This document shows, in pieces, positions 51,553 through 60,680 of a stretch of 64,000 nt of DNA. The stretch is from Paraburkholderia hospita (GTDB lineage: Bacteria > Pseudomonadota > Gammaproteobacteria > Burkholderiales > Burkholderiaceae). Location of the stretch: assembly GCF_002902965.1 (NCBI RefSeq), contig NZ_CP026107.1, positions 2,046,001 through 2,110,000 of the forward strand, given 5' to 3'. The translations under genes were made by a program, and so were the position numbers. The notes below the pieces were generated by a model. The model was given only the letters and a program-made list of their open reading frames with translations, did not search any database and was not told the DNA's origin. The stretch's first letter is position 1, and each line of letters begins with the position of its first letter.

Positions 51553-52935
51553 TCATGACGATGCGCTATTCCGCCTCGCTGCTTCGATTGCAGGTGAAGG
51601 CGCCGTTAGCCCAGGCCTCCGGTTACCCTGCCAGACCCGCCTGGCGATCGCAGGGCTGAGCAGCGTCGACGGCGGCATCATCAGGTTGACGACCTTCAGA
51701 AACGCAGTCGCCAGCGTGCTGTCGCGTGTCGCGGCAAGGTGAAGCTTGCCGATGTACCAGTTGATGAAACGCAACATCGGCGGGCGCGCGCCTTTGACTT
51801 GTGGATGGCGGAGGTCGTTGCCAACCGCGATGTCCCACGGAATATCGACGATCTTCGCGGCCGCCCTGAAGAATCGACGCGCAAGATCGTTCGAGCCCGT
51901 GCGCAGGCACTGCTGCAGCGCCAGCGCCTCCTCTGCCGCGACGGTCATGCCCTGCCCGTAGACGGGATTGAAGCTGCAGATGGCGTCACCGAAAACCAGG
52001 TAGTTTTCGGGGAAACGTGCAAGCTTCTCGTATCGCCGGCGCAGGCTGGAGGCGTAGCGGTAGCGCCTGAATTCGCTTAGCGGTTCAGCTCTTGCGACAA
52101 CATCGTGAATCTCCATGGTCGGCAGTGTCGCCAGATAGGCGAGAAAGCCCTGGTCGTTGTCGGGTGCGTCGTCGCCAAGAAAACCGCCGGCACTGACGAT
52201 CCAGCTGTCGCCTTCCTGCGCGAGCATGACGCCGTTGCGCCAGTTCGGCGCACTACCGGCGACAACGATACCCTGCCTCCCGTCAAGATCAGTCGACCGG
52301 CGCCGATAGGAACGGGTCATGTAGCTGATGCCGATCTCGACCTTCTCATTGGCGGGAGGTTGGTAGCCGAGTTCTTCAAGCCACGCCGCACTGGATGAGC
52401 CGCGGCCAGTCGCATCGACGACAAGATCCGCGTCGATGGTCATTTCCGGCTGGCCCTCGACACACGTGCGCACACCCGTCACGCTCCTGCGACCGGGATC
52501 GGTGGCAAGCCCCCGCACAGCGCAACTTTCCATGGCGCGCACGTTCGGCAAACCCAGCAGCCGCCGGCGTAGATGGCCTTCGAGCACGGGACGGCTCGCA
52601 AGCAGACCGGTCAGGTCACTCGTGCCGTTAGCAAGCCTGACGTTGCGACCGATCCAGATCACATCGTTGGCGACATCACCGATCAAGCCGCCGCTTTGCG
52701 CGACGACTTCCATGTTGTATCCAGGGAAGAATTCCTCGAGTACCGCACTGCCGCGCGCAAGGAGCCCATGGGTATGGCGACCCTGCGGCACGCCCTTGCG
52801 CGGCGTATCGGCTGCCGGAAATGCATCGCGTTCGAGCACGGTGACGACAGTATAGAAATCCGACAGTACCCGGGCGGCCAGAAGCCCACCCATGCCGGCG
52901 CCGATCACGATCGCATGTTCGCCCAGTTTCTTCAT
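51553..52935 (-). CDS. FAD-dependent monooxygenase-like protein
   Basis: Flavoprotein of 460 residues in the aromatic-hydroxylase/geranylgeranyl-reductase superfamily. FAD motif 1 is AIVIGAGMGGLLAARVLSDF near 8-27; the second FAD element GDAICSFNPVYGQGMTVAAE, with the conserved GD and P, lies near 338-357; DADLVVDATGRGS sits between. It has a Pro/Arg-rich loop (DTPRKGVPQGRHTHGLLARG) where the substrate is bound in related enzymes. GGGAGG precedes the ATG at 52935. It is divergent from a BTAD-hydrolase gene; the pair may act in breakdown or tailoring of a lipophilic compound. Substrate unknown. Confidence 0.85.
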   Translation of the reverse strand: MKKLGEHAIVIGAGMGGLLAARVLSDFYTVVTVLERDAFPAADTPRKGVPQGRHTHGLLARGSAVLEEFFPGYNMEVVAQSGGLIGDVANDVIWIGRNVRLANGTSDLTGLLASRPVLEGHLRRRLLGLPNVRAMESCAVRGLATDPGRRSVTGVRTCVEGQPEMTIDADLVVDATGRGSSSAAWLEELGYQPPANEKVEIGISYMTRSYRRRSTDLDGRQGIVVAGSAPNWRNGVMLAQEGDSWIVSAGGFLGDDAPDNDQGFLAYLATLPTMEIHDVVARAEPLSEFRRYRYASSLRRRYEKLARFPENYLVFGDAICSFNPVYGQGMTVAAEEALALQQCLRTGSNDLARRFFRAAAKIVDIPWDIAVGNDLRHPQVKGARPPMLRFINWYIGKLHLAATRDSTLATAFLKVVNLMMPPSTLLSPAIARRVWQGNRRPGLTAPSPAIEAARRNSASS

Positions 52936-53054
52936 GACAATCCTCCCGTTCAATCCGTCGCAATGCGTCCAGCGACCATCGCATGCAGGCAATGGTAGGA
53001 TTGCCTCGTCCCCTGAGCGTCCCCCCGGACGCCGTCATTGAGGGTCGCCTCGCC

Positions 53055-54605
53055 ATGGCTCTGTTCAGCGTGCGGACGCTTGGATTTCCGGAGATCCGTC
53101 AGGACGGCCAGTTGTGCCATCTGGCCTTGCGCAAAGGCGTCGCGCTGCTGGTCTACCTGGCCGAAGCGAAGGGCCCAGTCGGGCGCGACGCCGTCGCTAC
53201 GATGTTGTGGCCGGAGGGCCGCGAAGAGGTGGTACGGGCGCGGTTTCGGCGCCTGTTGCATCGCCTCCAGCTCACCCTCGGCGACGACGTTCTTACGACC
53301 GACCGGTCAACCGTTCGATGGTCGGCAGCGATCGACTTGCAGGTGGATTCCCAGCTGTTCGAGCAAGCCTGCGACCGCGGCGAGTTCGAGCGGGCGTGCC
53401 GCCATTATCCCGGCGACTTTCTCGAGGGTTTTTCGCCCGGCGACTGCCCACAGTTCGACGAGTGGGCTTTTTTTCGCCGGGAGGCCTTGCGGGGCCGGGC
53501 GATCCAGGCGCTCGAGCGAGTGGTGCACGACAGGAATGCGGCCGGCGACTACGCGGCCGCGGCCGCGCACGCCGGCCGTCTTGTTGAGCTCGATCCGCTC
53601 AGCGAAGTGTACGGCCGGCACCTCATCCGCAACCTTCTGCTCGCCGGAGACCGGGCCACGGCCCAGCGGCATCTCGAAGCCCTGACGCAGCGACTTCGCG
53701 ACGAGCTCAATGTGGCACCCGAATCCGAGACTCGCGCGCTGCTGAATGCAGGCGCAACCTTGCCCATCGAGCAACCGCCGTCGACGCGCTACGTCAGCGG
53801 TGGCGGCGTCCATCTCGCATTCCAGACCTACGGCGCCGGCCCTATCGATGTTCTGGTGCTGCCCGGCTTCGTGTCTCACGTCGAACGGGTTTGGGAGGAG
53901 CCCCGGTGCCGGGCGTTCCTGTCCTCGCTCGCCGGGATGGGCCGTCTGATCCTGCTCGATCGTCGCGGCATCGGGCTTTCCGACCGGGTCGGGTTCAATC
54001 CCAGCGTCGACGCGACCGCGCAGGACATCGGCACCGTGCTGGACGCCGCAAGCAGCCGCCGCGTCGTGCTGTTCGGCGCGTCCGAGGGCGGACCGGCATG
54101 CATCAAATTTGCCGTTGATCACCCCGATCGAGTCGCTGGCCTCATTCTGTTCGCCTCGCTGGCGAAGGGAACCGCAACGCACGACTATCCCTATGCACTT
54201 CAGGCTGGTCAGTATGACTTGTGGCTCCAGCAGCTCATTGCAGTCTGGGGCGGACCTGCAGGCATCGAAACATTCGCGCCGAGCCTGTCGGGCGATCCAC
54301 AGGCGAGAGCCTGGTGGGCAGGCTTGCTTCGGGCTGCGTCGAGCCCGGGAGCCCTCAAGGGCGTGCTCGAGGCGTTGCGCGATATGGATGTGCGGCAGTT
54401 CCTCGGCCGAGTTTCCATGCCTACCCTGGTGCTGCATCGTCACGACGACCGCGCCGTTCGCATCGGCGCCAGCCGGCATCTCGCCAGTCACATCGCGCAG
54501 GCGCGATTCATCGAGCTCGATGGCGCCGATCACTGGGCTTTCGCCGGCGATCAGCAGCCCGTCCTGGACCACATCGGGCGATTTGTCGGCAGTCTCGCTG
54601 GGTAG
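53055..54605 (+). CDS. BTAD/SARP-like regulator fused to alpha/beta hydrolase
   Basis: Fusion protein of about 516 residues. Residues 1-95 form a winged-helix domain of the OmpR/SARP type (FSVRTLGFPEIRQDGQLCHL, then ALLVYLAEAKGPVGRDAVAT), about 96-245 the bacterial transcriptional activation domain (TPR-like helices ending LRDELNVAPESETRALL), and 260-516 an alpha/beta hydrolase with the nucleophile elbow GASEGG, an acid in VLHRHDDRAV and a His in DGADHWAF. The ATG at 53055 fits the domain start; ATG at 52983 would add 24 residues. Both parts look intact. It may bind or hydrolyse the signal that it then uses to control the divergent monooxygenase gene (inference). Confidence 0.85.
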   Translation: MALFSVRTLGFPEIRQDGQLCHLALRKGVALLVYLAEAKGPVGRDAVATMLWPEGREEVVRARFRRLLHRLQLTLGDDVLTTDRSTVRWSAAIDLQVDSQLFEQACDRGEFERACRHYPGDFLEGFSPGDCPQFDEWAFFRREALRGRAIQALERVVHDRNAAGDYAAAAAHAGRLVELDPLSEVYGRHLIRNLLLAGDRATAQRHLEALTQRLRDELNVAPESETRALLNAGATLPIEQPPSTRYVSGGGVHLAFQTYGAGPIDVLVLPGFVSHVERVWEEPRCRAFLSSLAGMGRLILLDRRGIGLSDRVGFNPSVDATAQDIGTVLDAASSRRVVLFGASEGGPACIKFAVDHPDRVAGLILFASLAKGTATHDYPYALQAGQYDLWLQQLIAVWGGPAGIETFAPSLSGDPQARAWWAGLLRAASSPGALKGVLEALRDMDVRQFLGRVSMPTLVLHRHDDRAVRIGASRHLASHIAQARFIELDGADHWAFAGDQQPVLDHIGRFVGSLAG

Positions 54606-54829
54606 CTGCGACCGGGCTTTCCGCTTGCGTTCCAGGCGTCATCCACATCCACTGCTGCCACCACCACTCACACGCCAATACCCGCACCAGCCAGCAACCT
54701 ATCCCACCTTGGAATAACCCCTATCCCTTTCCGCCCGTTCCCGCGCCGGTCCGGAATGGATACATTGCGGATCAACGCAATCGCGAGAGCACCGGACCCC
54801 CGATGCTCCAATCCATTCAAGGAAACATC

Positions 54830-55978
54830 ATGGCCAGGCTCTTCAATCCGATCCAGGTAGGTGCATACACACTCTCACACCGCGTGGTCCTCGCGCCGAT
54901 GACCCGTCTGCGCACCATTCAACCCGACGACATCCCCAGCCCGATGATGGCCGACTTCTACGGACAGCGCGCATCGGCAGGCGGCCTGGAAATCGTCGAA
55001 GCCGCGAGCGTCTCGGTGCAGGCGCGCTCGTACCTCGGTGCGGCAAGCATCTACCACGACGGCCAGATGGAAGGCTGGCGCGCGATTGCGAAAGCGGTCC
55101 ACGCAAAGGGCGGACGCGTGTTCCTGCAACTGATTCACGGCGGCCGTCAGAGCCATGTCGAGATGACAGGCGGCGTCGATCCCGTGGCGCCTTCCGTCGT
55201 GCCGTTCGACGGCGTGGCGCTCACTAAAGACGGTTTCGTCCCCGCCTCGCCGCATCGCGCGCTCGGCATCGAAGAAATTCCCGCGATCGTCGAGGATTTC
55301 CGCGCCGCCGCGCAACGCGCAAAGGAAGCCGGCTTCGACGGTGTCGAACTTCACGCAGCGAACGGTTATCTCGTCGACCAGTTCATCCAGGACGGCACCA
55401 ACCAGCGGACGGACGCATACGGCGGCCCGATCGAAAACCGCGTGCGCTTCCTCCGTGAAACGCTCGAAGCACTGATCTCGGTGTGGGGCGCGGACCGCGT
55501 CGGCGTGCGGATTTCGCCTTCGGGCGAATGGGGCGGTATCTCCGACAGCGACCCCGAAGCGACGTTCAGCTACGTGGCACGGCTGCTCGACTCGTACGAG
55601 ATCGCTTATCTGCACGTGATCGAACCGCGCGTCAAAGGCGACGACACGCTGCATCACGACCATCCGCCCGTCGCGACGAAGTATCTGCGCAAGCACTTCT
55701 CGGGTCCGATCATCGCTGCGGGCGGTTTCGATCGTGCGAGCGCAATCGCCACGGTCGAATCGGGCGATGCCGATCTCGTCGCGTTCGGCCGCCATTTCTC
55801 GTCGAATCCCGATCTGCCGTATCGCCTGCAGCACGACCTGCCGCTCACGCCGTATGTGCGCACAGCGTTCTGGGGCGGCACGGAAGCGGACTATTCGGAC
55901 TTCCTCACGCATGAAGAGACTCAAGCGTTGGAAAGTACCGAAGAGAACGCCACCGCAGACGAGGCGCAAAACGCCTGA
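54830..55978 (+). CDS. Old yellow enzyme family NADH:flavin oxidoreductase (NemA-like)
   Basis: FMN-dependent ene-reductase of 382 residues. MARLFNPIQVGAYTLSHRVV and VLAPMTRLRT are the family opening. FLQLIHGGRQSH and the substrate-binding His/Asn pair in GFDGVELHAANGYLVDQFIQ are intact, followed by GTNQRTDAYGG and IIAAGGFDRA with FGRHFSSNPDLPYR in the phosphate-binding end. It reduces activated C=C bonds or nitro compounds with NAD(P)H. AAGGA precedes the ATG at 54830; an ATG at 54803 is possible. A C-terminal acidic tail is extra. It converges with the LysR gene at 56029 and has a paralogue at 58942. Confidence 0.93.
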   Translation: MARLFNPIQVGAYTLSHRVVLAPMTRLRTIQPDDIPSPMMADFYGQRASAGGLEIVEAASVSVQARSYLGAASIYHDGQMEGWRAIAKAVHAKGGRVFLQLIHGGRQSHVEMTGGVDPVAPSVVPFDGVALTKDGFVPASPHRALGIEEIPAIVEDFRAAAQRAKEAGFDGVELHAANGYLVDQFIQDGTNQRTDAYGGPIENRVRFLRETLEALISVWGADRVGVRISPSGEWGGISDSDPEATFSYVARLLDSYEIAYLHVIEPRVKGDDTLHHDHPPVATKYLRKHFSGPIIAAGGFDRASAIATVESGDADLVAFGRHFSSNPDLPYRLQHDLPLTPYVRTAFWGGTEADYSDFLTHEETQALESTEENATADEAQNA

Positions 55979-56028
55979 GCAACCCGCGCACGCGGACGCA
56001 TTCGCACATCCCGGTTCGAAACGATGCG

Positions 56029-56964
56029 TCACGCGGCCTGCGACTTGCCGTGGCCCATGAAGCGTTCCGGCGCGAACTCGGGCGCAAGGCACTCCTCGAC
56101 GAATGCAGTGAACTGACGCGCCTTGCTGCTGGCCAGCCGTCCCGTCGGATAAACGGCGGACAACGGAATGGCCGGCAGCATCCAGTCATCCATCACCGAA
56201 ACGACAGCGCCCGATTTCAGTTCAGGCCAAAAGGCCCATTCCGACGCGACGGCAAGGCCCATATCCGCAAAGACGGCCGCGCGAAGACCCTCGGTCGCGG
56301 AGATCCTCACGCGGCCCTGCAGCCGCACGGGCAACTCCGCCGTGTCGCTGCGAAACGTCCACTCCTCTCCGCCGCCGACATCGCGCGTGTAGACGACGGC
56401 GCGATGCGCGTGCAGATCGGCAGGCGCTTGCGGCATGCCGTGCCGTTCGAAATAGGCAGGCGTCGCGAGCACGCGCCGGCGCGCGACAGCAATGCGGCGC
56501 GCCGTCATGTTCGAGTCCGCCAGTTCGCCCATGCGCAATGCGAGGTCGATGCCCTCTTCGACGAGATCGATGTTGCGATCGTCGAGCACCAGTTCGAGAT
56601 CGAGTTCCGGGTGCTGTTCGAGAAAGGCCGGCAAGCGCGGCACGATGTGCAGCCGCGCGAAACATACTGCCGCCGACACCCTCAGCTTGCCCGTCAGTCC
56701 CGCCGCTGTGCCTCGCGCCGCCAGCACGGCCTCGTCCGCTTCTTCGACTGCGCGTCTCGCGCGCTGATAGAAGTTCTGGCCGGCCTCCGTCGGCGTGAGC
56801 GCGCGCGTCGAGCGCAGCAGCAGCTTGACGCCGAGCCATTCCTCGAGCTGCGCAACGGCTTTCGACGCGGCCGGCTGGCCGATATCGAAGTGTCGCGCCG
56901 CAGCCGAAAACGAACCTGTATCGACGACGCGGATAAAGATTTCGATCGCCGCAAGGCGGTCCAT
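56029..56964 (-). CDS. LysR-family transcriptional regulator
   Basis: LysR regulator of 311 residues. The DNA-binding domain is MDRLAAIEIFIRVVDTGSFS, then AAARHFDIGQPAASKAVAQL; the effector domain begins KLRVSAAVCFARLHIVPRLP and holds DLVEEGIDLALRMGELADSN, typical of the group that controls oxidoreductases and efflux. GGGAG lies eight bases before the ATG at 56964. It overlaps no neighbour and follows another LysR gene 73 bases upstream on the same strand. Probable targets are the OYE genes on either side. Confidence 0.92.
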   Translation of the reverse strand: MDRLAAIEIFIRVVDTGSFSAAARHFDIGQPAASKAVAQLEEWLGVKLLLRSTRALTPTEAGQNFYQRARRAVEEADEAVLAARGTAAGLTGKLRVSAAVCFARLHIVPRLPAFLEQHPELDLELVLDDRNIDLVEEGIDLALRMGELADSNMTARRIAVARRRVLATPAYFERHGMPQAPADLHAHRAVVYTRDVGGGEEWTFRSDTAELPVRLQGRVRISATEGLRAAVFADMGLAVASEWAFWPELKSGAVVSVMDDWMLPAIPLSAVYPTGRLASSKARQFTAFVEECLAPEFAPERFMGHGKSQAA

Positions 56965-57037
56965 CGCGCTGACTCCCGTTTTGTGCCAAGCCGGGTGAAT
57001 GTCCGGCACATCCTGCCAATATATGTCAGCCGCTCGC

Positions 57038-57922
57038 TCAGCTAACGTCCACCAGTTCATCCGCCCTCGACAAAAACAGCTTCAGAACAGGCGACGCATT
57101 CGATCGACTGTAGCCGATCGCGAGATCGACGGTCGGCGCCTCGCCTACCAGCGGACGACTGACCACCGACCACGGCAGCAGATTATTCGCGTACTCGGGC
57201 ATCAACGAAAGCCCGCGCGTCGACGCAACCAGCGACATCGCCATCGCAAGGTTATCGACACCATGCTCAGGCTTCGGATCGAGCCCATTCTCCTGCAGAT
57301 ATCGTGCGACCACATCGTGCAGCACGCGCGCCTTGTTCGACGCCATGATGAACGTCTCGCCTTCCAGATCCGACGGACTGATCGCTTGCTTCGCCGTCAG
57401 CCGATGGTCGCTCGGCATCAGCACGACAAGCTTCTCGCGATAGACGACGCGGTAATCGAGATCGAGCCCGGGCTCCCTGCGCACGAACGCAAGATCGAGC
57501 TTGCCGCGCGCCACGGCGTCGGCGAGGTCGGGCGAGTAGCCACTCGACACCGTCACGTCGATGTTCGGCAACTCGTCGCGCAACACCTGCATGGCGCGCG
57601 GCAGCCACGTCATTTCCTGACCCGTCAGAAAACCGAGCGCGAAGACCTGCTTGGCCGGACGCGACGCGCGCCGCGCGGCTTCGATGGCAGCGTCGACCTG
57701 TGCGAGCGCAAGCCGTGCGTGGTCGAGGAACGCCTTGCCCGACGCGGTCAACTCGACGCCGCGCGCGCTGCGGCTGAACAGCTCCGCCTTGACCTCGTCC
57801 TCGAGATCCCGGATCTGCCGGCTAAGCGATGGCTGCGACGTGAACAGCCGTTGCTCCGCGGCGACCGTGAGGCTGCCCGTTTCCGCTACGGCAACGAAAT
57901 AGCGCAGATGGCGTAACTCCAT
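57038..57922 (-). CDS. LysR-family transcriptional regulator
   Basis: LysR regulator of 294 residues. MELRHLRYFVAVAETGSLTV and AAEQRLFTSQPSLSRQIRDL form the helix-turn-helix; FALGFLTGQEMTWLPRAMQV and DLAFVRREPGLDLDYRVVY belong to the effector domain, close to the CatR/HcaR type. AGGAGG precedes the ATG. It is divergent from the SDR/OYE/DUF427 operon beginning at 58139, with a 216-base shared gap that holds two inverted repeats, so it most likely controls that operon. Confidence 0.92.
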   Translation of the reverse strand: MELRHLRYFVAVAETGSLTVAAEQRLFTSQPSLSRQIRDLEDEVKAELFSRSARGVELTASGKAFLDHARLALAQVDAAIEAARRASRPAKQVFALGFLTGQEMTWLPRAMQVLRDELPNIDVTVSSGYSPDLADAVARGKLDLAFVRREPGLDLDYRVVYREKLVVLMPSDHRLTAKQAISPSDLEGETFIMASNKARVLHDVVARYLQENGLDPKPEHGVDNLAMAMSLVASTRGLSLMPEYANNLLPWSVVSRPLVGEAPTVDLAIGYSRSNASPVLKLFLSRADELVDVS

Positions 57923-57961
57923 GCTTCCTCCTGGTTCGTCCGTTTTGCACGCTTCACAAGC

Positions 57962-58018
57962 CATGCTTCTGGAGCATGCCCGCCAGCCTACAAAGTCTTT
58001 TTTGTTTTCGCAAGCGAA
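57962..58018. promoter_or_regulatory. Inverted repeats in LysR/SDR divergent promoter
   Basis: Two perfect inverted repeats lie in the 216-base gap: CATGCT-TCTGG-AGCATG (57962-57978) and TTCGC-AA-GCGAA (58007-58018). The second has the length and A/T flanks of a LysR operator core. They are the best candidates for binding by the divergent LysR protein. Confidence 0.4.
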
Positions 58019-58138
58019 GGCTAGATTACATGCCAGCAATCACATCGCCCGATGCGGACGCCGACAAGACAAGTGTTGTAGCCATGCCTGCCTGTTATTG
58101 CCGGACGGCCCCGCCGATCAACTAACCGGAGCTTTGCC

Positions 58139-58885
58139 ATGAACGACCTCGCTGGAAAAACCGCGCTTGTCACGGGCGCCTCCCGCGGCATTGGCCGCGC
58201 CATCGCGCTTGCACTCGGCCGCGCCGGCGCGCAAGTGCTCGTGCATTACAGCAGCAATGAAGCGGCCGCCGACTCGACCGTCGCCGGGATCGTCGCGGCC
58301 GGCGGCCACGCGCAGAAAATCGCCGCCGACCTGGGCGCCGCCGACGGTCCGCGCATGCTCGCCCAACGCGTGCGCGCCATCGTCGGCGGACGGCTCGACG
58401 TGCTCGTCGCGAACGCGGGCATCGCCAAGGCTGCGAGCATCGAAGACACGACGGTCGAAGACTTCGACGAACTCTTTGCCGTCAACGTGCGCGCGCCGTT
58501 CTTCCTCGTTCAGCAACTCCTGCCGATGCTATGCAAAGGCAGCAGCGTCGTACTGCTGTCGTCGCTGGCGGCGCGTGCGTCGGTTGGCGAGCTGGCCGCC
58601 TATGCCGCAACAAAGGGTGCCGTCGATACGCTCGCGCGGCACTTCGCATCGGCGCTCGGCGAGCGCGGCGTGCGCGTGAATGCGATCGCGCCCGGCGTCG
58701 TCGCAACCGACATGTCGAGCTTCGCGACAACCGATGCAGGCCGCGACTACACGCTGAGTCTGCAGGCGCTGAAGCGCGTCGCGCAGCCCGACGACATCGC
58801 CGGCGCCGTGACATTCCTTGCTTCCGACAAGGCGAACTGGATCACGGGCGACACGCTGCGCGTCGACGGCGGATCGAAGCTCTGA
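58139..58885 (+). CDS. SDR-family oxidoreductase
   Basis: Short-chain dehydrogenase of 248 residues. GASRGIG at 13-19 binds the cofactor, NAG at 92-94, and the catalytic Ser142, Tyr155 and Lys159 (AAYAATKGAV) are present; the C-terminus DTLRVDGGSKL is classical. VLVHYSSNEAAAD after beta 2 has no Asp at the end, so NADP is likely. CGGAG precedes the ATG. It is the first gene of an operon with an OYE and a DUF427 protein. General 3-oxoacyl-reductase-like; substrate not known. Confidence 0.92.
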   Translation: MNDLAGKTALVTGASRGIGRAIALALGRAGAQVLVHYSSNEAAADSTVAGIVAAGGHAQKIAADLGAADGPRMLAQRVRAIVGGRLDVLVANAGIAKAASIEDTTVEDFDELFAVNVRAPFFLVQQLLPMLCKGSSVVLLSSLAARASVGELAAYAATKGAVDTLARHFASALGERGVRVNAIAPGVVATDMSSFATTDAGRDYTLSLQALKRVAQPDDIAGAVTFLASDKANWITGDTLRVDGGSKL

Positions 58886-58941
58886 CAAGCATGCAACACA
58901 CGCAACGCATTCGATTCATACCAATTAATAAGGCATCCGAA

Positions 58942-60075
58942 ATGACTGAAGCGAATCTGAAACTGTTCTCGTCGACAAACGTAGGCCCGATACAACTGTC
59001 ACACCGCATCGTGCATGCGCCGATGACGCGTCTGCGTTCCGAATCCGACGACAGCCCGAGCGCGATGATGGTCGAGTACTACCGGCAGCGCGCATCGCAA
59101 GGCGGCCTGCTGATCACGGAAAGCGCGCATCCTTCCTACGACAGCCGTGGCTATCTCGGCGCGCCCGGCATCTATACCGACGAACATATCGAAGCCTGGA
59201 AGAAGATCACCGACGCCGTTCACGCGAAAGGCGCAAACATCTTCATGCAGATCGCGCACGATGGGCGCCAGTCGCACGTCGATCTGAGTTGGGGCAACGC
59301 GCCGATTGCGCCTTCTGTCGTGCCGTACGACACGACCGTGTTCACGCAAAACGGCTGGGTGCCCAACTCGCCGCATCGCGCGCTGGAAACCAACGAGATT
59401 CCCGCCATCGTCGACTCGTTCAGACGTGCGGCACAGCGCGCGAAAGCAGCCGGTTTCGACGGCGTCGAATTGCACAACGCGAATGGCTACCTTGCGGACA
59501 CGTTCCTTCAGGACGGCACCAACAAGCGCACGGACGCCTATGGCGGCACGCTCGAAAAACGCACGCGCTTCTCGCTCGAACTCGTCGATGCATTCACATC
59601 CGTGTGGGGCGCGGACCGCGTCGGCGTGCGCGTGTCGCCGAGCGGCCGATGGGGGGCGATATCCGACAGCAACCCCGAAGCAACCTTCGGATATTTCGCC
59701 GAACGGCTCAATGCGTATGGCCTAGCGTATCTGCACGTGATCGAGCCGCGCGTGATGGGCACGGAAACGCTCGTCGAAGGTCAGGCGCCCGTCGCGTCGT
59801 CGTTCCTGCGCAAGATATTCAACGGCCCCATCATCGCCGCGGGCGGCTTCGACCGCGCTGGCGCCGAGCAGATCCTGCAACGCGGCGACGCCGATCTCGT
59901 CGCGTTCGGCCGATGGTTCTCGTCGAACCCGGATTTGCCCGAGCGCCTGCGACGCGACTTGCCGCTCGCGCCTTACCAACGCGACGCGTTCTGGGGCGGC
60001 AGCGAACGCGCGTACACCGACTTTCCCGCATACGACGACACCACCGCCGAAGCATCGAGCGATGAAACCGTCTGA
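58942..60075 (+). CDS. Old yellow enzyme family NADH:flavin oxidoreductase (second paralogue)
   Basis: FMN ene-reductase of 377 residues, aligned end to end with the protein at 54830-55978: LSHRIVHAPMTRLRSESDDS, IFMQIAHDGRQSHVDLSWGN, the His/Asn pair in GFDGVELHNANGYLADTFLQ, and IIAAGGFDRAGAEQILQRGD. It differs in the first barrel strand (APMTRLR after HRIV-H) and in the active-site loop AHDGRQ against IHGGRQ, so substrate choice may differ. The ATG at 58942 is preceded only by AAGG. It lies 56 bases after the SDR gene and 15 before the DUF427 gene. Confidence 0.92.
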   Translation: MTEANLKLFSSTNVGPIQLSHRIVHAPMTRLRSESDDSPSAMMVEYYRQRASQGGLLITESAHPSYDSRGYLGAPGIYTDEHIEAWKKITDAVHAKGANIFMQIAHDGRQSHVDLSWGNAPIAPSVVPYDTTVFTQNGWVPNSPHRALETNEIPAIVDSFRRAAQRAKAAGFDGVELHNANGYLADTFLQDGTNKRTDAYGGTLEKRTRFSLELVDAFTSVWGADRVGVRVSPSGRWGAISDSNPEATFGYFAERLNAYGLAYLHVIEPRVMGTETLVEGQAPVASSFLRKIFNGPIIAAGGFDRAGAEQILQRGDADLVAFGRWFSSNPDLPERLRRDLPLAPYQRDAFWGGSERAYTDFPAYDDTTAEASSDETV

Positions 60076-60090
60076 CTCAAGGAGCTGAGC

Positions 60091-60486
60091 ATGTCCAGCA
60101 ACAACACGCCGAACACAAGGTCCGTGAAGGTTCCCGGTCCCGATCACCCCATCACCATCGAACGCAACCCTTCGCGCGTCGTCGTCACGGTCGCGGGCCG
60201 CATCATCGCCGACACACGCGACGCTCTGACGCTGCGCGAAGCGCACTATCCGCCCGTGTACTACGTCCCGAGAAAGGATGTCGACATTGCACTGCTCGAA
60301 CGCACGGAGCATTCGACGTACTGCCCATATAAGGGCGACGCCGCGTACTTCTCGATCCCGTCGGGTGGCGAGCACGCGATCAACGCGATCTGGACTTACG
60401 AGTCGCCGTATACCGCTGTCGAGCCGATTCGCGAACACCTGGCGTTCTACAGCGACCGTGTCGATTCGATCGAAGAACGTGAATAA
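60091..60486 (+). CDS. DUF427 domain protein
   Basis: Protein of 131 residues of the DUF427 family. The conserved core is seen: NPSRVVVTVAGRIIADTRDA, HYPPVYYVPRKDVDIALLER and the HSTYCPYKGDAAYFSI segment with a Cys, followed by WTYESPYTAVEPIREHLAFY. AAGGAG lies six bases before the ATG. Biochemical role not established for the family; it often accompanies redox and stress genes, as here at the end of the SDR/OYE operon. Confidence 0.9.
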   Translation: MSSNNTPNTRSVKVPGPDHPITIERNPSRVVVTVAGRIIADTRDALTLREAHYPPVYYVPRKDVDIALLERTEHSTYCPYKGDAAYFSIPSGGEHAINAIWTYESPYTAVEPIREHLAFYSDRVDSIEERE

Positions 60487-60680
60487 GGAATCCACGTTTG
60501 GACGGAAGACTTTCTCACTGTTCTCGTTTCGCGAAGTATGAATTGACTTGCCGAGGGATTCTGCCCAGCACAATGTATGACTACACTTCGCTCTCGAATA
60601 AGCAAGCGTCACGATAAACCGTGATACCGGATGCGGAACTACTCGCACCGCTTTTTCCTTTCGCGATAGTCTCTTTGAAC

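Noticed and set aside
51217..51558. Plus-strand 113-codon frame in the glycosidase/monooxygenase gap
   Set aside because: No ribosome site, no family features and poor codon pattern; overlaps the likely glycosidase promoter.
54221..54829. N-terminal extension of the first old yellow enzyme to 585 residues
   Set aside because: The extra part overlaps the hydrolase gene out of frame and resembles nothing; AAGGA before 54830 and the family start fit the short form.
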